The notes: a model not told the origin generated them from the letters alone. A stretch of 64,000 nucleotides of DNA from Trichopria drosophilae (GCA_030407085.1 CM059582.1:205808001-205872000); one strand, 5' to 3'; shown: positions 13,040 to 25,289, numbered from the stretch's first letter. Made by a program: numbers and translations.

Positions 13040-13700
13040 AAAATAATTTGTTAAACAACTTTTCTCAATAATTCAAACGTTCTAATTCGTATCGCGAGTT
13101 TGTTTAAAAATGATTGGATTTTACGAATGTCGGCTAATTTTTTTTTTTTTTGTTTTTTGAGGAAAAGATTCTCTGCAACTTTACCGAACGATTTTTTCCA
13201 AATTTTTTACCGAATCACTAAAATTATTTAGAAATTGCGAAAAATAAGAATGTTTTTTTTTAAATAAATAGAGATGCTTATCGTTAGCTTCAGAAATTTG
13301 CAAAAATTGCACGGTGAAAAGTTGTCGAGAATTCGTTTTAACAAAAAATAAGAGGTCACTCATTAAAATTCATTCATTTTTAAAAATATTCTTAACTGGC
13401 GTCAAAAAGAAAATTTGTTTTTAAGAACAGTAATACTTTCTCCCGTCATCAATATCATAAATAATAAAATTAATCAAAATACATTTTGAGTATAAAAACT
13501 TCTGAAGCGGTATGAGCAAGATCCGAAACGTTGATGTCAACATCTTTTTTCTTTCTCTTATCGAGAAAAATTAATGAAAATTAATTTTTTGGAGCGGTAT
13601 TAAATATTCTTTCCAAACATGTCGGGATCTAACTATTGTGTTGGCACTAATCCGAGAGACTCGGGTTCGATTCCCCGCGTGAGTAAGTATTTTTCTTATT
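13040..13700. repeat. Dispersed repeat with a tRNA-like B-box tail, copy 1
   Basis: The segment 13380-13650 parallels 19480-19635 in order: a CTTTCTCCC word, AT-rich spacer, a GGTATTAAATATTC-like word, CCAAACAT, then GG(A/G)(A/G)TCTAACTA. The part at 13250-13300 matches 19350-19400 in the opposite orientation (AAATTTCTGAAGCT and CATCTCTATTTATTT), so the two copies are rearranged relative to each other. After the shared part, this copy alone continues into GGTTCGATTCC, a match to the RNA polymerase III B box. Confidence 0.5.
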
Positions 13701-14840
13701 TGTTTGTGGGCATTACTGATTTATTTGCAATCGTAAATGATGCGAAAGTAGCAGTATAAAAAATTATATATAAAATTACATACACATATATAACAAAGAA
13801 GTTAAGTTAATTTAAAATAAATAGAACTAAAATAATTCTCCAAGTTTTTTTAATTTACCAGTAAGTTTCCGTTCATTTGGAATATTCTAAATATTTTAGA
13901 AAATATTTCTTCAGCAAATGTAATATTCTGGAAATTTCAAGCAACTACATTAATGAAAATGAATCCACCCATATCAAAGTGTTCCTATGCAACGTTAATT
14001 ATTTTTAATGTACCTGCTTAAAAGTTGTTCCATTTAATTTCATGCACTTTTTTTGTAACAGTGCCGATCTCCAGAAGTATATGTTATAATATAGAATAAG
14101 CTCAGAACCCCTCTAGAATATTAATGTATATTAATAATAAGAGAACTAGAATTAAGATAAGAATATTTGTAACGTCGCATAGGTACGTAACATGTAACAA
14201 GTACACAAAATGTATATCTGCAAAATAATCTCTAATTAAAAAAAAAAACTTCTAGAATATTGCAAATATCACGAAAATATGAAAAAAGCGAACATAAGAC
14301 GTTCTGAAAATGACTCTAAGACATCCTTGAGAAAATCTCCAAAATATCAATGTCTCAAATTAAATATTCTGGTGATGTCATAGGGATATTTTTCTTCTAT
14401 TTGTGATCTATAATAACTTCTATCGTTTATGCGTTTGATGTACGTAGTGCAATGTCTTTTGAACGTAGATTGGACTCTAATCACAATATTGTCTTGTTAC
14501 GCTAAGCAAATAATCAGTTTAATATTATTGGACTAACTCAATTATGTATAAATCATTTTATAACAGTGGTAACAACTAAATATTTACTTCAATGGTTAAA
14601 AAATATAACTTACGCTAAAAGTGCGCGTAGGACATGTGGCGTATCGGGCCCCCACTAATTGAAAAATATTATTAGCAAATACATGCCATACCTAAAGCTA
14701 AGAATTTCATCAAACTGTTTTACTTACGACTTCTAATCTATTTAGTACACTAACTAAGCATCTCTAATCCTTGTATTATAAAATCCAATGACTGAATGTA
14801 GAATTTAGTAGAATACCGATTTGTAGAAATTCGATTTCTC
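13701..14840. other. AT-rich non-coding stretch with scattered ATATTCTGG words
   Basis: Relics of the ACATTCTGAAAATATT array occur at 13860-13935 and 14105-14390. The remainder shows no gene, RNA or clear structure. Confidence 0.5.
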
Positions 14841-14849
14841 CTTAACCAA

Positions 14850-15420
14850 GGATGTCGGTAAGGTCTCGGGCGAAAATAACAATGATCGCATCTTGCAATC
14901 CGGGACCAATCGACAATTTTGTAACGCGTTCCGCGATTTAAGCGAGTGTCGGTGTTCACAAAGGCAAGTTCAAGAAGAGGTCGCTGATCTCGTTTGTCGA
15001 TTGATATTCGTTCACCTTTCAACGCGGTAAATTAACGATTTAATCGTTCGCGAATTTCACCGTTCAAATTACGATATTATGCAGTTCAAGATAAAAGTTT
15101 CGAAATAATGTTATACTTTATATCGACCTCCGTTTTCTCCATTTCTCATTGCGAAGCACGCGCTGCTTTCGGTCGCACGTGGTCGGCCAAAACGGACCAC
15201 GCAATTACACGCACTCTCGATCGATTCCTCGGATGGGTAATGAATTTTTTACGACCACGGGCCTAAAGATTACATCCAAGTTCGACGAGGGCCGTGTCTG
15301 ATGACTCGAGGTCTCTGTTGTCTTGGTACATCCGTCATTGCTGCCATGTTGGCAACACTCAGCACCTTTAAATTCATCGATTGGATGTTCAGTCGATGAT
15401 AGCTGCATCACGAGTGAAAT
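14850..15420. other. Unique CpG-rich non-coding island
   Basis: The segment is non-repetitive and CpG-rich (for example GCGAAGCACGCGCTGC and GGTCGCACGTGGTCGG). It contains minus-strand frames of 90 and 68 codons with no recognisable domain. It could be regulatory sequence or a diverged exon. Composition alone cannot decide. Confidence 0.4.
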
Positions 15421-15469
15421 TTGTTGATGTATTTTGAATTATTTTAAGTAATTTACTTTTTGATAAACG

Positions 15470-15690
15470 TGTCCGTAAAGTAGACACTTTACGGACTCCT
15501 TTTAGTCCGTAAAGTGTGATTTTACGGACTGACCTCTGCACTTTACGGACTAAAAACAGTCGGTAAAGTGCCTACTTTTGCGAACAGTGTATCAAAAAAT
15601 AGTGTTCGCTCCTCGGCCGTAAAATTTTACGACCTCGGTTTGGAGATTGTGCGATCCATAAAATTGAACTTTACGACCTAGGACTGAACT
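15470..15690. repeat. TTTACGGACT hairpin cluster of the TTTTACG family
   Basis: 15484-15517 is a perfect hairpin: ACACTTTACGGACT, a 6-base loop CCTTTT, then AGTCCGTAAAGTGT. A second, 13-bp hairpin with one mismatch lies at 15539-15570. Between and after them are further TTTTACGGACT, CCGTAAAATTTTACGACC and TTTACGACCTAGG words. The last of these link the block to the TTTTACGCCC family at 150-760 and 58130-58870. Confidence 0.75.
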
Positions 15691-15714
15691 AGTAACTGAA
15701 TAATCTTAACTCGT

Positions 15715-16030
15715 GAATTCCACCCAAGTAGAATTTGTAACCGGGCTCTAACCAGAATGCAGTCGAGTTTCCGTGGTTATATCTAGGATCCGACCGGGCT
15801 TGTCGCGCTTCTCCGACTACAGCCCGGTCATATTTGAGATACTGACCGGGCTATGACCGGAATCCGACCCTGGTACCCTCGTGGTGTTCATATACCGATT
15901 GCATCGGGTTGGCCCGGCTGGATTCCAGCCATAACCCGGCTCGAATTTTTATTCGGGTTAACCAGGGCAAATCCTGACTGGGGCCTTGTTTCTATGAGGG
16001 TCAAATCCGGCTGTTTCTACTCGGACAAAT
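15715..16030 (+). repeat. CCGGGTTA/GGCTGGATTCC degenerate repeat, copy 2
   Basis: ACCGGGCT, GGTCATA, GACCGGAATCCGACC and GGCTGGATTCCAGCC (15916-15930, a palindrome with 7-bp arms) recur through the block. It resembles the minus strand of 8330-8600. A 60-codon frame (15853-16035) is created by the repeat and is not a gene. Confidence 0.6.
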
Positions 16031-17975
16031 TGTGATTGTCGAAGGAACTTACATAAAGTACCGGAAACACCCAGTCAAGTGATCCACACTGAGAGAATGG
16101 GTTAACTACGGCAATCTGACATAGTTATTGACATAGGCATAGTGACATAGTCATGAAGATCAGAAACACACTAGTATAGTTGTCCTGACTATAGATCTCA
16201 TCGCTCTAAATAAACAATTCTCTCAGTTTGGAAATGTAACAGGTTCTACTTCGTAGAATCGTTCAAAAGTTACAATGTGAGCAAGGTCTCCAATGGCCAA
16301 TCTTTTTGTTAAAATAGAGCAAAAGTTGTCACTGAAGCAGTTACTGGTATGAAACGAGCTACTTAACTATTATTTATAACTCTGATGATGGTAATTAATT
16401 GTTGAAATGTTAAAAATGCTTTAATAGCTGAGAAATAGGTGTTCTATTGCGATGTTTAGAGTATCATCCTATTCTGATATTAGTAGATTTTACTTTAAAC
16501 GATTATAAATCAATTAAATGCTGCCGTTAGATCACATGATTTTTTCGCGTAACGACACTTTTCTAGAGACGTTAAGAGTTCAAATATTTAATGAGTAATT
16601 AAAGAAATATAAAAAATATACGGATGAAAGATTAAAATTAGTAACATCTTCGATCCATCAATTTAAACTTTTCCTTTTACGATTAGGGACATCATTTTAA
16701 CTCAGTAATGCAGAATTATATTATCCAAAAATTTCAACTAATCGAGATCAACTTTATGTTTATTAAACTCTATTAATTGTGCATTATTTATTAAGGAAAT
16801 GTATTGCTAAATTAAATATAGGAATACACATATTCCATATTGGGTGATATGGAGCTAGCTCAACTTCATTGCAAACATTTAATTAGCTAATACATAGTAG
16901 AATGTCTATTATCAAATAAATTAATTTAATGACTATTGATTAGAAGTATCATCGACCATCGACAGTTGAGGTCGCAATTGTATTTACAAGTAATGTACTG
17001 GATTGCATGCATTAATTCAACCTGACGTACGGGTACCCCTATTTACGAAAGTAGCAAACTGGTCAATATGAAAATTTGGTTTTAAAAGTACTCTGACGAT
17101 CATCAATTTCTCAATTTCAAAAATAACTAAATAATGTATCCAAATAAGAACATTATATAATAACAATAAAGTGTTATATTATTTGAGAAAAAATAATCGC
17201 TAAATTTGCGCTCAACACAACTCTGGTTTGTGCTCAACACAACATTTTTTCTTATACTTCCAGATTTAGGTTAAACACACACCTATTTTGTCTGGAGACC
17301 AAACAATTTTTTTCCGTATAAAGGTCAGCTTAGAGCAAGTCTTAATGCATGATTATTATTAACTTATACACATTCATACATACCTAATGCGGGTTGGGTT
17401 GTTTTAGGTTAGGTTTTACAACTTACATTATATCAAAATTTCTATAATAAAGTAGGACAAATTTTAAATTAAACACAAAAAATGATGGAATAAAAATTGC
17501 AGTATCCTTAATTTTCAGTATTATCATAATTCATTATAATTAAAATGAAGTTCTATCGTGGCTGTTGAAAACAAATAAATTCTAAAGATGCAGAAGACAA
17601 TAACAAACCCTGAAAAGCCGTTTTTCTGATAGGATACTTGCAGCTAACTGCTTTTACTTTGAAAAATGCACACTTTTTTTTTTATTTTATCGATTATGAA
17701 CGAAGTGTATAGTCGAGAAGAAATCCGTTTTAAAAAAATGTCGGTATTTTTTACACTTACATTCATTTTTTAGTAATAATTTGTTTTTTTTTCTTCTAAT
17801 TTTGGATATCACCATTGGAAAGATGGATAAAAAATGTATGAATTTCCTGTGTTTAAACATTTTTGAGGCCCAAATTTATCCCATCTAGAGAGCTCTGAAA
17901 AAGAGATGAAAAAAGTGTCCCTGTAGACGTTAATGGAGAACAAACTTTCAGTTTTATACCCCAAATCATTGTAAC
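16031..17975. other. AT-rich non-coding stretch
   Basis: No gene is seen. A 22-bp near-tandem duplication containing GCTCAACACAAC lies at about 17211-17252, and a double TTAGG unit (TTTTAGGTTAGG) near 17404. Both are too small to assign a role. Confidence 0.5.
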
Positions 17976-17980
17976 GATTA

Positions 17981-18316
17981 CAAAATGGCGTCCTTAATAA
18001 AAATTTCATTGAAAATGCCTAACTCAAAAACTACGAGCATTTTTAAACAAAATGCTAAGAATGAAAAGTTCCTAGAACTGATTGTAATATAGTGAAATTT
18101 TTTCAGATTTTTTGACGATATTTTGAGGCGTCCTGATTGAAAATTCCTCCAAATGGCGTCTTTAATAAAAATTCCCCAAAATGGCGTCCTTAATAAAAAT
18201 TTAATTGAAAATTTCTAACTCAAAAACTATGAACTTTTTTAATGCTAAGAATGACAACTTCTTAAAACTCATTGTAATATAGTGAAATTCTTTCAGATTT
18301 TTTTGACGATATTTTG
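17981..18316. repeat. Direct duplication of a ~140-bp unit
   Basis: A unit beginning CAAAATGGCGTCCTTAATAA occurs at 17981-18126 and again at 18177-18316, an offset of 196 bp. Both share TCTAACTCAAAAACTA, AATGCTAAGAATGA, ATTGTAATATAGTGAAATT and GACGATATTTTGA. The 50-bp linker holds a third partial copy of the start (AAATGGCGTCTTTAATAAAA). The duplication appears diverged and old. Confidence 0.75.
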
Positions 18317-19275
18317 ATGAATTTTGTACCTGCATTTTTATACAGATTTAAAACTATTTACGAAAAATTCTAAAAAAAATGTTGCTTTCTTCTCTTATAA
18401 AGTCTATGTATTTCTGTTGTTTTCAATTTTTTCTAAAAGTTGATAGCTTTTGATAAAAAAATCCCAAAAATAAAATTTGAAATTTATTGCCTCGAAAACT
18501 ATAAACTTTTTTAAAAAATTGCACAGAACAAAAATGCTTCGAATTCATTATAGAATACGATGACATTCGATGAGAATGTTCCACTACATTTCTTAATGAA
18601 TTCTACTAAAGTTTCAATCTTAGCATTTTTCTCAAGAAGCTCATACATTTGGAGTTAAAGAGTTAGATATAAAACTTACTTTTTCTTAAAGTTCAAATAT
18701 TTTGACTACCCTTATACATAGTTTCAATGGAATCCTAATATAATAGCGAAACAAAAATTAGGAGAATCCCATTTCAAAAATTGAAAAGTTAACCTATTGA
18801 CAATTTTGTTCAAGTTTGACGCAATATTAGAATTTCTGGTGATTGAATCGAAATCTGGACCACGAAATCTTGAAGAACGAACTTGTAAATAGTAAGACAT
18901 GTATCTTTCAATGTTCAATTTCAATTTGATACGAAATACTTGATTGACATTCAAGTAAAAGAAAAGTGTCTTTGGGCGTTAATGGGTTAATTTATTGATC
19001 TTTTACTACAACTTTTGTAGGTTCAGGGCAATACCCATGGTTTTGGAGTTGCCGAATCTGAATGAGCATTAGGATTTGCGAAATTCAAAATGGCAACTAT
19101 CATATGGTAGATGTCTGATCGAAGACTTAGTTTTTAGCAAATTAAAAAAATGCTAAATTGAAAACTGTGAGGTAATATTTATTAAGACTGTGGTTTTGAT
19201 GTTTCTTTTCGAGCTCAAAAAAGTCAAATTCTATGAAAACTTTGAATTCAAAGACTAACTTTTTTTTATGCAGTA
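18317..19275. other. AT-rich non-coding stretch
   Basis: No gene or defined repeat. Words resembling the preceding duplication (CTCGAAAACTATAAACTTTT) recur near 18490, suggesting more decayed members of the same family. Confidence 0.5.
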
Positions 19276-19279
19276 GGCC

Positions 19280-19640
19280 CTCATTTGCGGTCGTAAAATG
19301 CTTATTTCACGCTTCCAGGGGCATAAAATAACTTTACCATACGATTTTTGAAAATTTCTGAAGCTTACGTCAAACATCTCTATTTATTTTTAAAAAGATT
19401 ATAATTTTTCACAACTTTTTACACAAACAAAATTTTAGAGATCAGGTTGTAGAGAATCATTAACAAATGTTGTTTACCAAATTATTTTGGCAGGTTACAA
19501 TATTTGTTCAAAAACAATAGTTCTTTCTCCCTTCAACAATGTCATGATTAATGAAAAATAAATTCTTAAAAACGTTATTAAATATTTTTCCCAAACATAC
19601 CATATAGTGGGGTCTAACTACCTTACATGGGAAAATTTTT
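19280..19640. repeat. TTTTACG word copy followed by dispersed repeat copy 2
   Basis: 19285-19345 holds GGTCGTAAAATG, TTTCACGC and GGGGCATAAAAT, a short member of the TTTTACGCCC family. 19345-19635 is the second copy of the repeat described at 13040-13700. It ends at GGGGTCTAACTACC and lacks the B-box tail. Confidence 0.5.
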
Positions 19641-20095
19641 GACTATACACAGATAAAATTGTAGAAACGAAAATAATTATATGAATAAACCGCGATTAGA
19701 AACAGTCAAAAATATTTTGTTCTCAGTTTTTTGTTATATAAAATTGTTTCCACTAGTCCTAAAGGGAACAGATATTATGTATTCATATTTTCAACTGTTT
19801 AAATAATTTCATTGTTTACAAATATCGTCACATCATTCTCAAAACTCAAACAGAAAACAAAAATATGAAAGAAATAAATGTTGTTGCAATTTCTAATCGT
19901 ATTTTATTGATCTAATTATTTTCTACCTGCAATTGCTCTCAAACTTAACGGTCGTAAACAACGCTTTAAAAAAATGTTACACCATTAAAAGAAACCCTCT
20001 TTCTTCTAACTTAACTTTATGTTTAGAAAATAACAAGCCAAAATGTTAATATATGCATTATTTTATTATAATAATTTCTGTTATAAAAATTACTT
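19641..20095. other. AT-rich non-coding stretch
   Basis: Nothing identified apart from a 10-bp inverted pair CGATTAGAAA (about 19693) and TTTCTAATCG (about 19898), which is too short to interpret. Confidence 0.5.
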
Positions 20096-20099
20096 AAGG

Positions 20100-20560
20100 A
20101 ATAAACGAATTAATCCGAAAAATTCGACAAATATCACACTAAACGATTCAAGTGTCCCGTGACCGTTACACAATTATCTAAGAGAAGGAAAATACCTCGT
20201 TAAAGCGAACAGTTAAAATAAGAAAAGGCTGAGACGGATCGTAAATGCGGCACCGTAATGCGAAAAGGTCTACACCGAAAAGAAAGAGAGCCTTCGCTAA
20301 TTTAAGAATTTGCCTCGTTAATCAAATCATGCTCACGTCGTTGCCTCGTTGGCAGTTGGTACAATTAATTAACGAAATCAGTACAGACGAGTGCACCCCC
20401 TCCACCTCCCAATCCCAAAGGTAGAGAGAATTTCGAGAAATCAAATTAAAAAGAGAAAAGGAATTCTTTTGGACGGAGAATAATTCCTAGTCGCTTAATT
20501 CCGGATATCGATAGCGTTTAATTAGCAGAAATTAGGAAACTTTTCCAGCTTCGTGTAATT
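20100..20560. other. Unique CpG-containing non-coding island
   Basis: Non-repetitive sequence with more CpG than its flanks and several TTAATTA/TAATTAA homeodomain-type cores (for example near 20365-20375, 20518 and 20572). No open frame of note. A regulatory role is possible but inferred only. Confidence 0.4.
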
Positions 20561-21210
20561 AAAAGCTCACTAATTAAGCAATTGAATTTAAACGTAATTT
20601 TGAGTTTTTGTAGCGTAAGAAATATCGGGGATTCGATTCTTAAGTCCAATGACCGTTAAAAAGAATTCCCAACATTTGTAATATTTATTATTATATTTGT
20701 TAATAAATCCTAAAAATAATGAAAAATTTTAAATTAATTTTTTACTTTTACAAAATGATTGTGCAGGTAAGGCGTGAATCACCACAATTCCCTACCCATG
20801 TCATTCGCGGGTCATAATAATTCTTGACAAGTAATTTTCTGAGAAGAAATCTTTATCAGTCGCATACGTGTCTTATCTCTTCAGTGAAATGAACAAATAA
20901 ACGATCTCGTCGAAGATCATTCCTTCGTTCCTCTCCTTATGTCCTCACTTTATCAGGGACGCAGTTATCACGTACTTGAAAGAACTGTCACCTCAAAGTT
21001 TGAAAAATATATAGTTAATTTCACCTTGATGATTTTTATCACGCCGAAAGAAAGTATTTTTAGATACGCACCAAAAATACAGTTTTCAGAATTTCGAACT
21101 TATTAGTTGTCGTGATGTTAGTCAGGATCAGTTTAATCGAGACAAAAGGAAGAAAAATAGTAGAAATAGATAAAGCTTTAGCTCACCCCAATCTTACAAA
21201 TCCAATCCCG
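20561..21210. other. AT-rich non-coding stretch
   Basis: No gene, RNA or repeat recognised. Confidence 0.5.
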
Positions 21211-21214
21211 GTTT

Positions 21215-21505
21215 TTAAATATTCAAAATAGCCAATAAATATGGCGGACGAAAATTTAGTGGAAAAGTACCATTTTGAATTTTGAAAATTTTGAAAATTT
21301 TGAAAATCTGAGAATCGATTCGTAATCAGAAACTACAAAAAACGTTCGAAAAATAAATGTCAGACCATTTGAATAAAATTTTTAAAAAGTCTTCGGCCAT
21401 GTTAATTCGGTCATTTTGAATTTTGAAAATCTGATGTTGGATTTGTAATCAACGAGCAAGTAAAATTGTGTAGAATTTAAAGGGTGTTTCAAAGTTAGGT
21501 TAGGT
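21215..21505. repeat. Dispersed ATGGCGGAC/ATTCGTAATCAG repeat, two copies
   Basis: AATATGGCGGACGAAAATTT is followed by CATTTTGAATTTTGAAAAT, TCTGAGAATCGATTCG and TAATCAG, and a second copy follows at 21400-21470 (GGTCATTTTGAATTTTG, ATGTTGGATTTGTAATCA). Related words recur at 4356, 7318-7500, 37080-37460, 50170-50360, 51540-51590, 52130-52280, 52449-52984 and 55540-55590. The order of words is similar between copies, which indicates a dispersed element of unknown class. A GTTAGGTTAGGTTT run (two TTAGG units) lies at 21495-21508. Confidence 0.6.
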
Positions 21506-22370
21506 TTCGCCGGTCCTAATGCAAATTATTTTATTTTAAGTTTAAGGTAGTATTATATTTTTGTCTCTCCTGAAGTGTTCTCGTTTCCCCTTCTACCATA
21601 TACCAAAGAAATTTTTACTAAAATTGTCTAAAGCAAATGATTTAATTCTGATACTAATTTAGTATTGTTCGTGCTAATTGGTATAAAACATGAATTTACT
21701 GCCACTTTCGAAAAGATTATACTGCGTAAAAAATACATTACAAATACTTTCTACAAATATTTAAAATAAACACATGTTTTGCTCGATACTTTTAAATCGT
21801 CACGCGTAAATTAAGTACTTTCCGATGAATGAAAAGTCCAAAAGTCCAACGCAAGAGTACAATCGGCCCGGCATTTGTAGGTAAACTAAAAAATATTGAC
21901 ACAGAACGACGGTGGAAGCAGAAAATAAAACATTTGATCAGACGTTACTGTACGATTTACCGTATTATATCGTATTTTCTCTGTACACGATGAGAAGATG
22001 GGATCTCTATGGTATGTCAAATAGATCAAATATTATTAAGCGACACTCGTAATCGCCACGACTATTCATTTCGTACCCTTTCAATGTAATGTTTTTTTAA
22101 TTATCGCAAATTTATTTTTATGTAAAATATTTTTAGATTCTCAGAATGCAATTATTTTATTTAAAAACTCCAAAATATGTACGAAAATTAATCCGCATAT
22201 AATAATTATAAAAGAAAAAATGGATATTTTTATATCATCTTCTGAAAACTGTATAAATTTTTACTGGACTCTTTCACATAAAAATATTTACTATAATGTG
22301 ATACTCTTGCTAAGGAAGCAACTAGGCAAGAACCTTCTTTTAATATGATATTTTCGGATGCATCTCAAAA
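21506..22370. other. AT-rich non-coding stretch
   Basis: No gene or repeat recognised. Confidence 0.5.
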
Positions 22371-22373
22371 ACT

Positions 22374-22735
22374 CGACAAAACAGACACGTGGAAAACCAG
22401 ACATTTCAAAATGTGCATATTCCGAAAATGTAACTAACGATTGACTTCTAAACGTGTTTAATAAATAGTCCGGAGTTGACCTTCAAGTGACTAACAAAAT
22501 TAATCCCTAAGTAAAACATTATCGACCTTGAAATAACCTTGCAATGAAATCTCAAGGACGGCGGCCCGAGATCATTTTTTTATGTAGTGAACGCACCAAT
22601 CGGACGTATTAATGACGTGTTAATTACATTTTCAAAATATATACATTTTGAAATGTCTGCTTTTTTATTGTCTTTTTTTAAATGTCTGGTTTTCGAATGT
22701 CTGTATTTTGAAATAGATGTGTCGGGTTTTTAAAG
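22374..22735. mobile_element. Foldback-like element 2
   Basis: The left arm (about 22374-22440) and right arm (about 22619-22735) are inverted copies. Left words CCAGACATTTCAAAATGTGC and CGAAAATGTAACTAACG match the complement of the right arm's GCAGACATTTCAAAATGTAT and GAAAATGTAATTAACACG. Outer ends are CTCAAAAACTCGACA and the complement of CTTTAAAAACCCGACA. As at 2671-3046, the right arm contains extra sub-repeats (AAAACCAGACA, AAAATACAGACA). The loop is about 180 bp of unrelated sequence. No transposase. Confidence 0.6.
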
Positions 22736-23990
22736 TTCACCCACATTTTCTTATTCCTATTTTTTTCATTTTTTTATGCATGCAAAGTTGTTAAATTTAA
22801 TTTAACAGAAAATATATAGGAGTATTTAAAAAATTATTACACGATGTGACAACGATACACCCCCAAAATTTCGTTTTATATAGGCAAAAAAACTTTAAGG
22901 CAGGTTCATATAAAAAATTACTTATAACTGCTCTAATTTTTGTTCGATTTAAAACTTTTTTTTTTAATTTGAAAGCCGACAGGCATACCTTATCGACTAT
23001 CCATGTTCCAACGTTATCAACATGGAATTGTTTAAACCATTTTTTATAAACAATTGTGTTTTATAATTCAAGTAGTTTTTTTTATCAATTCGGAGTAATT
23101 TTGTTGAATTAATTTGCATTATAAGAAATTATTACTTACGCTTTCGTTGAAAAATGTTACTGTTATATTATTACCACTTTTTTGTACTTCTCAACCTTCG
23201 TAGTTCTATGTTTAGGCATGTTTATATATATTTTTGCATGTCTATATATTTTTTTTATATATTATTTGCCTTTTTCTTTCTTCTTTAGATTTATTATAAT
23301 TGCATAATAACAAATCATATTCATATACCAGTCCGTTCCGAGTAACTGTCACATCGAAATTGTATTAACTCTATATATGAATATAATTGTTTTCTTTTTT
23401 TTCTTTCACCTTTTTCGTTATTAATTTCATTACTAGTTGAGATTATATATCTTTATATTTCACTAAATGGAAAAATGTCAAAACTACTCAATTTTTTTTT
23501 TAAATCGTACAACAATTTGCAGAAATATTATTGGAAGCTTAAGAGTGGTATTAAACGATATAGGATAAACAAAATTTTAGTAAGGCACAAACAATTCATA
23601 AAAATGGCTAAAATTGCCGTTTTTTTAACAATTTAATTGTTATTTTTTTATTGATTTAATTGGTTTTTAGCAATTATAATGCTACAAAATTTCCTGTCGC
23701 AATGGGCCATTTTGGATATCGGATTCGAAAATTTCGCATGTATTCAGGACTAAAATTTTAAATGAGAAGTTTGTCAGAAACAATCTAATTATTTCTAATA
23801 AGAGTTCAATAAAAACACCGCGCAAACAATTTTTTTCTTGAAAATTATCAGATTTGTAGAGAATTTCTCTAAATACCATGCGGTGTTGACGTTGAAAATT
23901 ATGTTTCAAAATTATATTATTCATAAAAAATAGGATTTTTTATTTTTCAAAATTAAAAAAAAAACTAATGAAAGTACATACAATATTCTA
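22736..23990. other. AT-rich non-coding stretch
   Basis: Very AT-rich, with homopolymer T runs. Short frames at 22846-23049 and 23682-23924 have low-complexity composition and no domain. Confidence 0.5.
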
Positions 23991-23999
23991 ATGTTTAAA

Positions 24000-24600
24000 A
24001 TGAGTAGCGGTTGAAGTAGATACGATGAAAGAAACCGGAGATATGAGCGCTTCAACAGAGGGTTTTTCCATTTTTGCCGTTTTTACGAATTTTCAACTAT
24101 TTGCCATTTTTGAAAGATGGCTAAAAAAAATTGTTTTTGTTGTGTTCGCCAAAAAAAATGCCTAAAAAATTGGAGATAAAATCCGTGACATCGAGTTCAA
24201 AAAGTGTCCCATATGCAAATTTAGTGATAAATTTAAAAAAATTTTTTAAATCACATAACTCGGTCAATTTACTTCCGTTTTCATTCAACAAAAGTGCATT
24301 CGATACGGAAATATATTTACTTTCAAAACATTAATGAGAAAAAAATTGAAATTCGGGCTTTAAAGTAGAAAAAAATGAAAAATAAATCTAAAAATCATGA
24401 GTACTTTCAACTGTAGTCTCGACAGTTTTTATTTTACCAAAGTGAGGTATGGACAGTCAGAAAGGTACACCTTTCAGCTTTCAAATTAAAAAGAAGTTTT
24501 GAAGTCGAATAATAATTAGGGTAGTTATGAGTGATTTTTGCCATGAACCTGCTCAAAAACCGTTTTTTTTTGCTATAAACCGAGATTTTGGGGGTGTAAC
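24000..24600 (-). repeat. Dispersed unclassified repeat, minus-strand copy
   Basis: Read on the minus strand, 24400-24495 contains CATACCTCACTTTGG, then AGACTACAGTTGAAAGTACT, in the same order and spacing as CATACCTCATTTGG and AGACTACAGTTGAAAGTACT at 44968-45015. Flanking words also agree (AATCACTCATAACTA here, ATTCACTCATTTTTA near 44890). This is a diverged copy of the same element in the opposite orientation. Confidence 0.6.
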
Positions 24601-25285
24601 GAAAAACTATACCATACTATAACCCACGATATTAATATTTATTAGGAGGAAGTAATTTCTTCTGAAGAGGGACCCTAAATTGGTCCAAAATGTTGAGGAT
24701 CATTTTTAAACCTATCCTTTTATTAATATTGCAGGTTATAAACCCACCCAACATATCATATTTATTGATTAAAAATCCTGCATACAACACAACAACTGTT
24801 TTTGAAAATAATTTTAAATTGGTTTTTGACACTGATTTCTTACAGAACAACATTCATGGACTCTTTTAAAAAATACTTCAAGTCACATGTATTTGATTAA
24901 AATGTTGAATCTGCTACTACTATAAATACGTCGATATCCAACTATGGATAAATACGTCGCAAAAATCAAGTGAAATCAATTGTGACTGGTCAGCCATTAA
25001 ATATATTTGCTGACATCAATAAATTTTTCTGTTGTCCAATTCTGTTTTTAAATAGAAAACGAACAGAACTGTACATTCAGACATACAATCCTTATCACTA
25101 ATAAAGACATTTAACTACAATTATTTATCATAAAATCTTTTTCAATTCACGTTATGTAAAAAAAATTTGGAAATCCCCATACACAACATCAAAAAACCCT
25201 AAAATATTAGTGTCGAATAAATTTGTATGGGTATAATAAACTCAGAAATGAATAAATTTTGAAAAACAAAAACTCAAAATTAAAT
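24601..25285. other. AT-rich non-coding stretch
   Basis: No gene or defined repeat recognised. Confidence 0.5.
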
Positions 25286-25289
25286 TTTT

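Noticed and set aside
13640..13700. tRNA gene suggested by GGTTCGATTCC
   Set aside because: The T stem has a C-C mismatch and no acceptor, D or anticodon stem can be formed around it.
17404..21508. Telomere-like TTAGG runs near 17404 and 21495
   Set aside because: Only two units each, inside ordinary AT-rich DNA. Consistent with chance or small relics, not a telomere.
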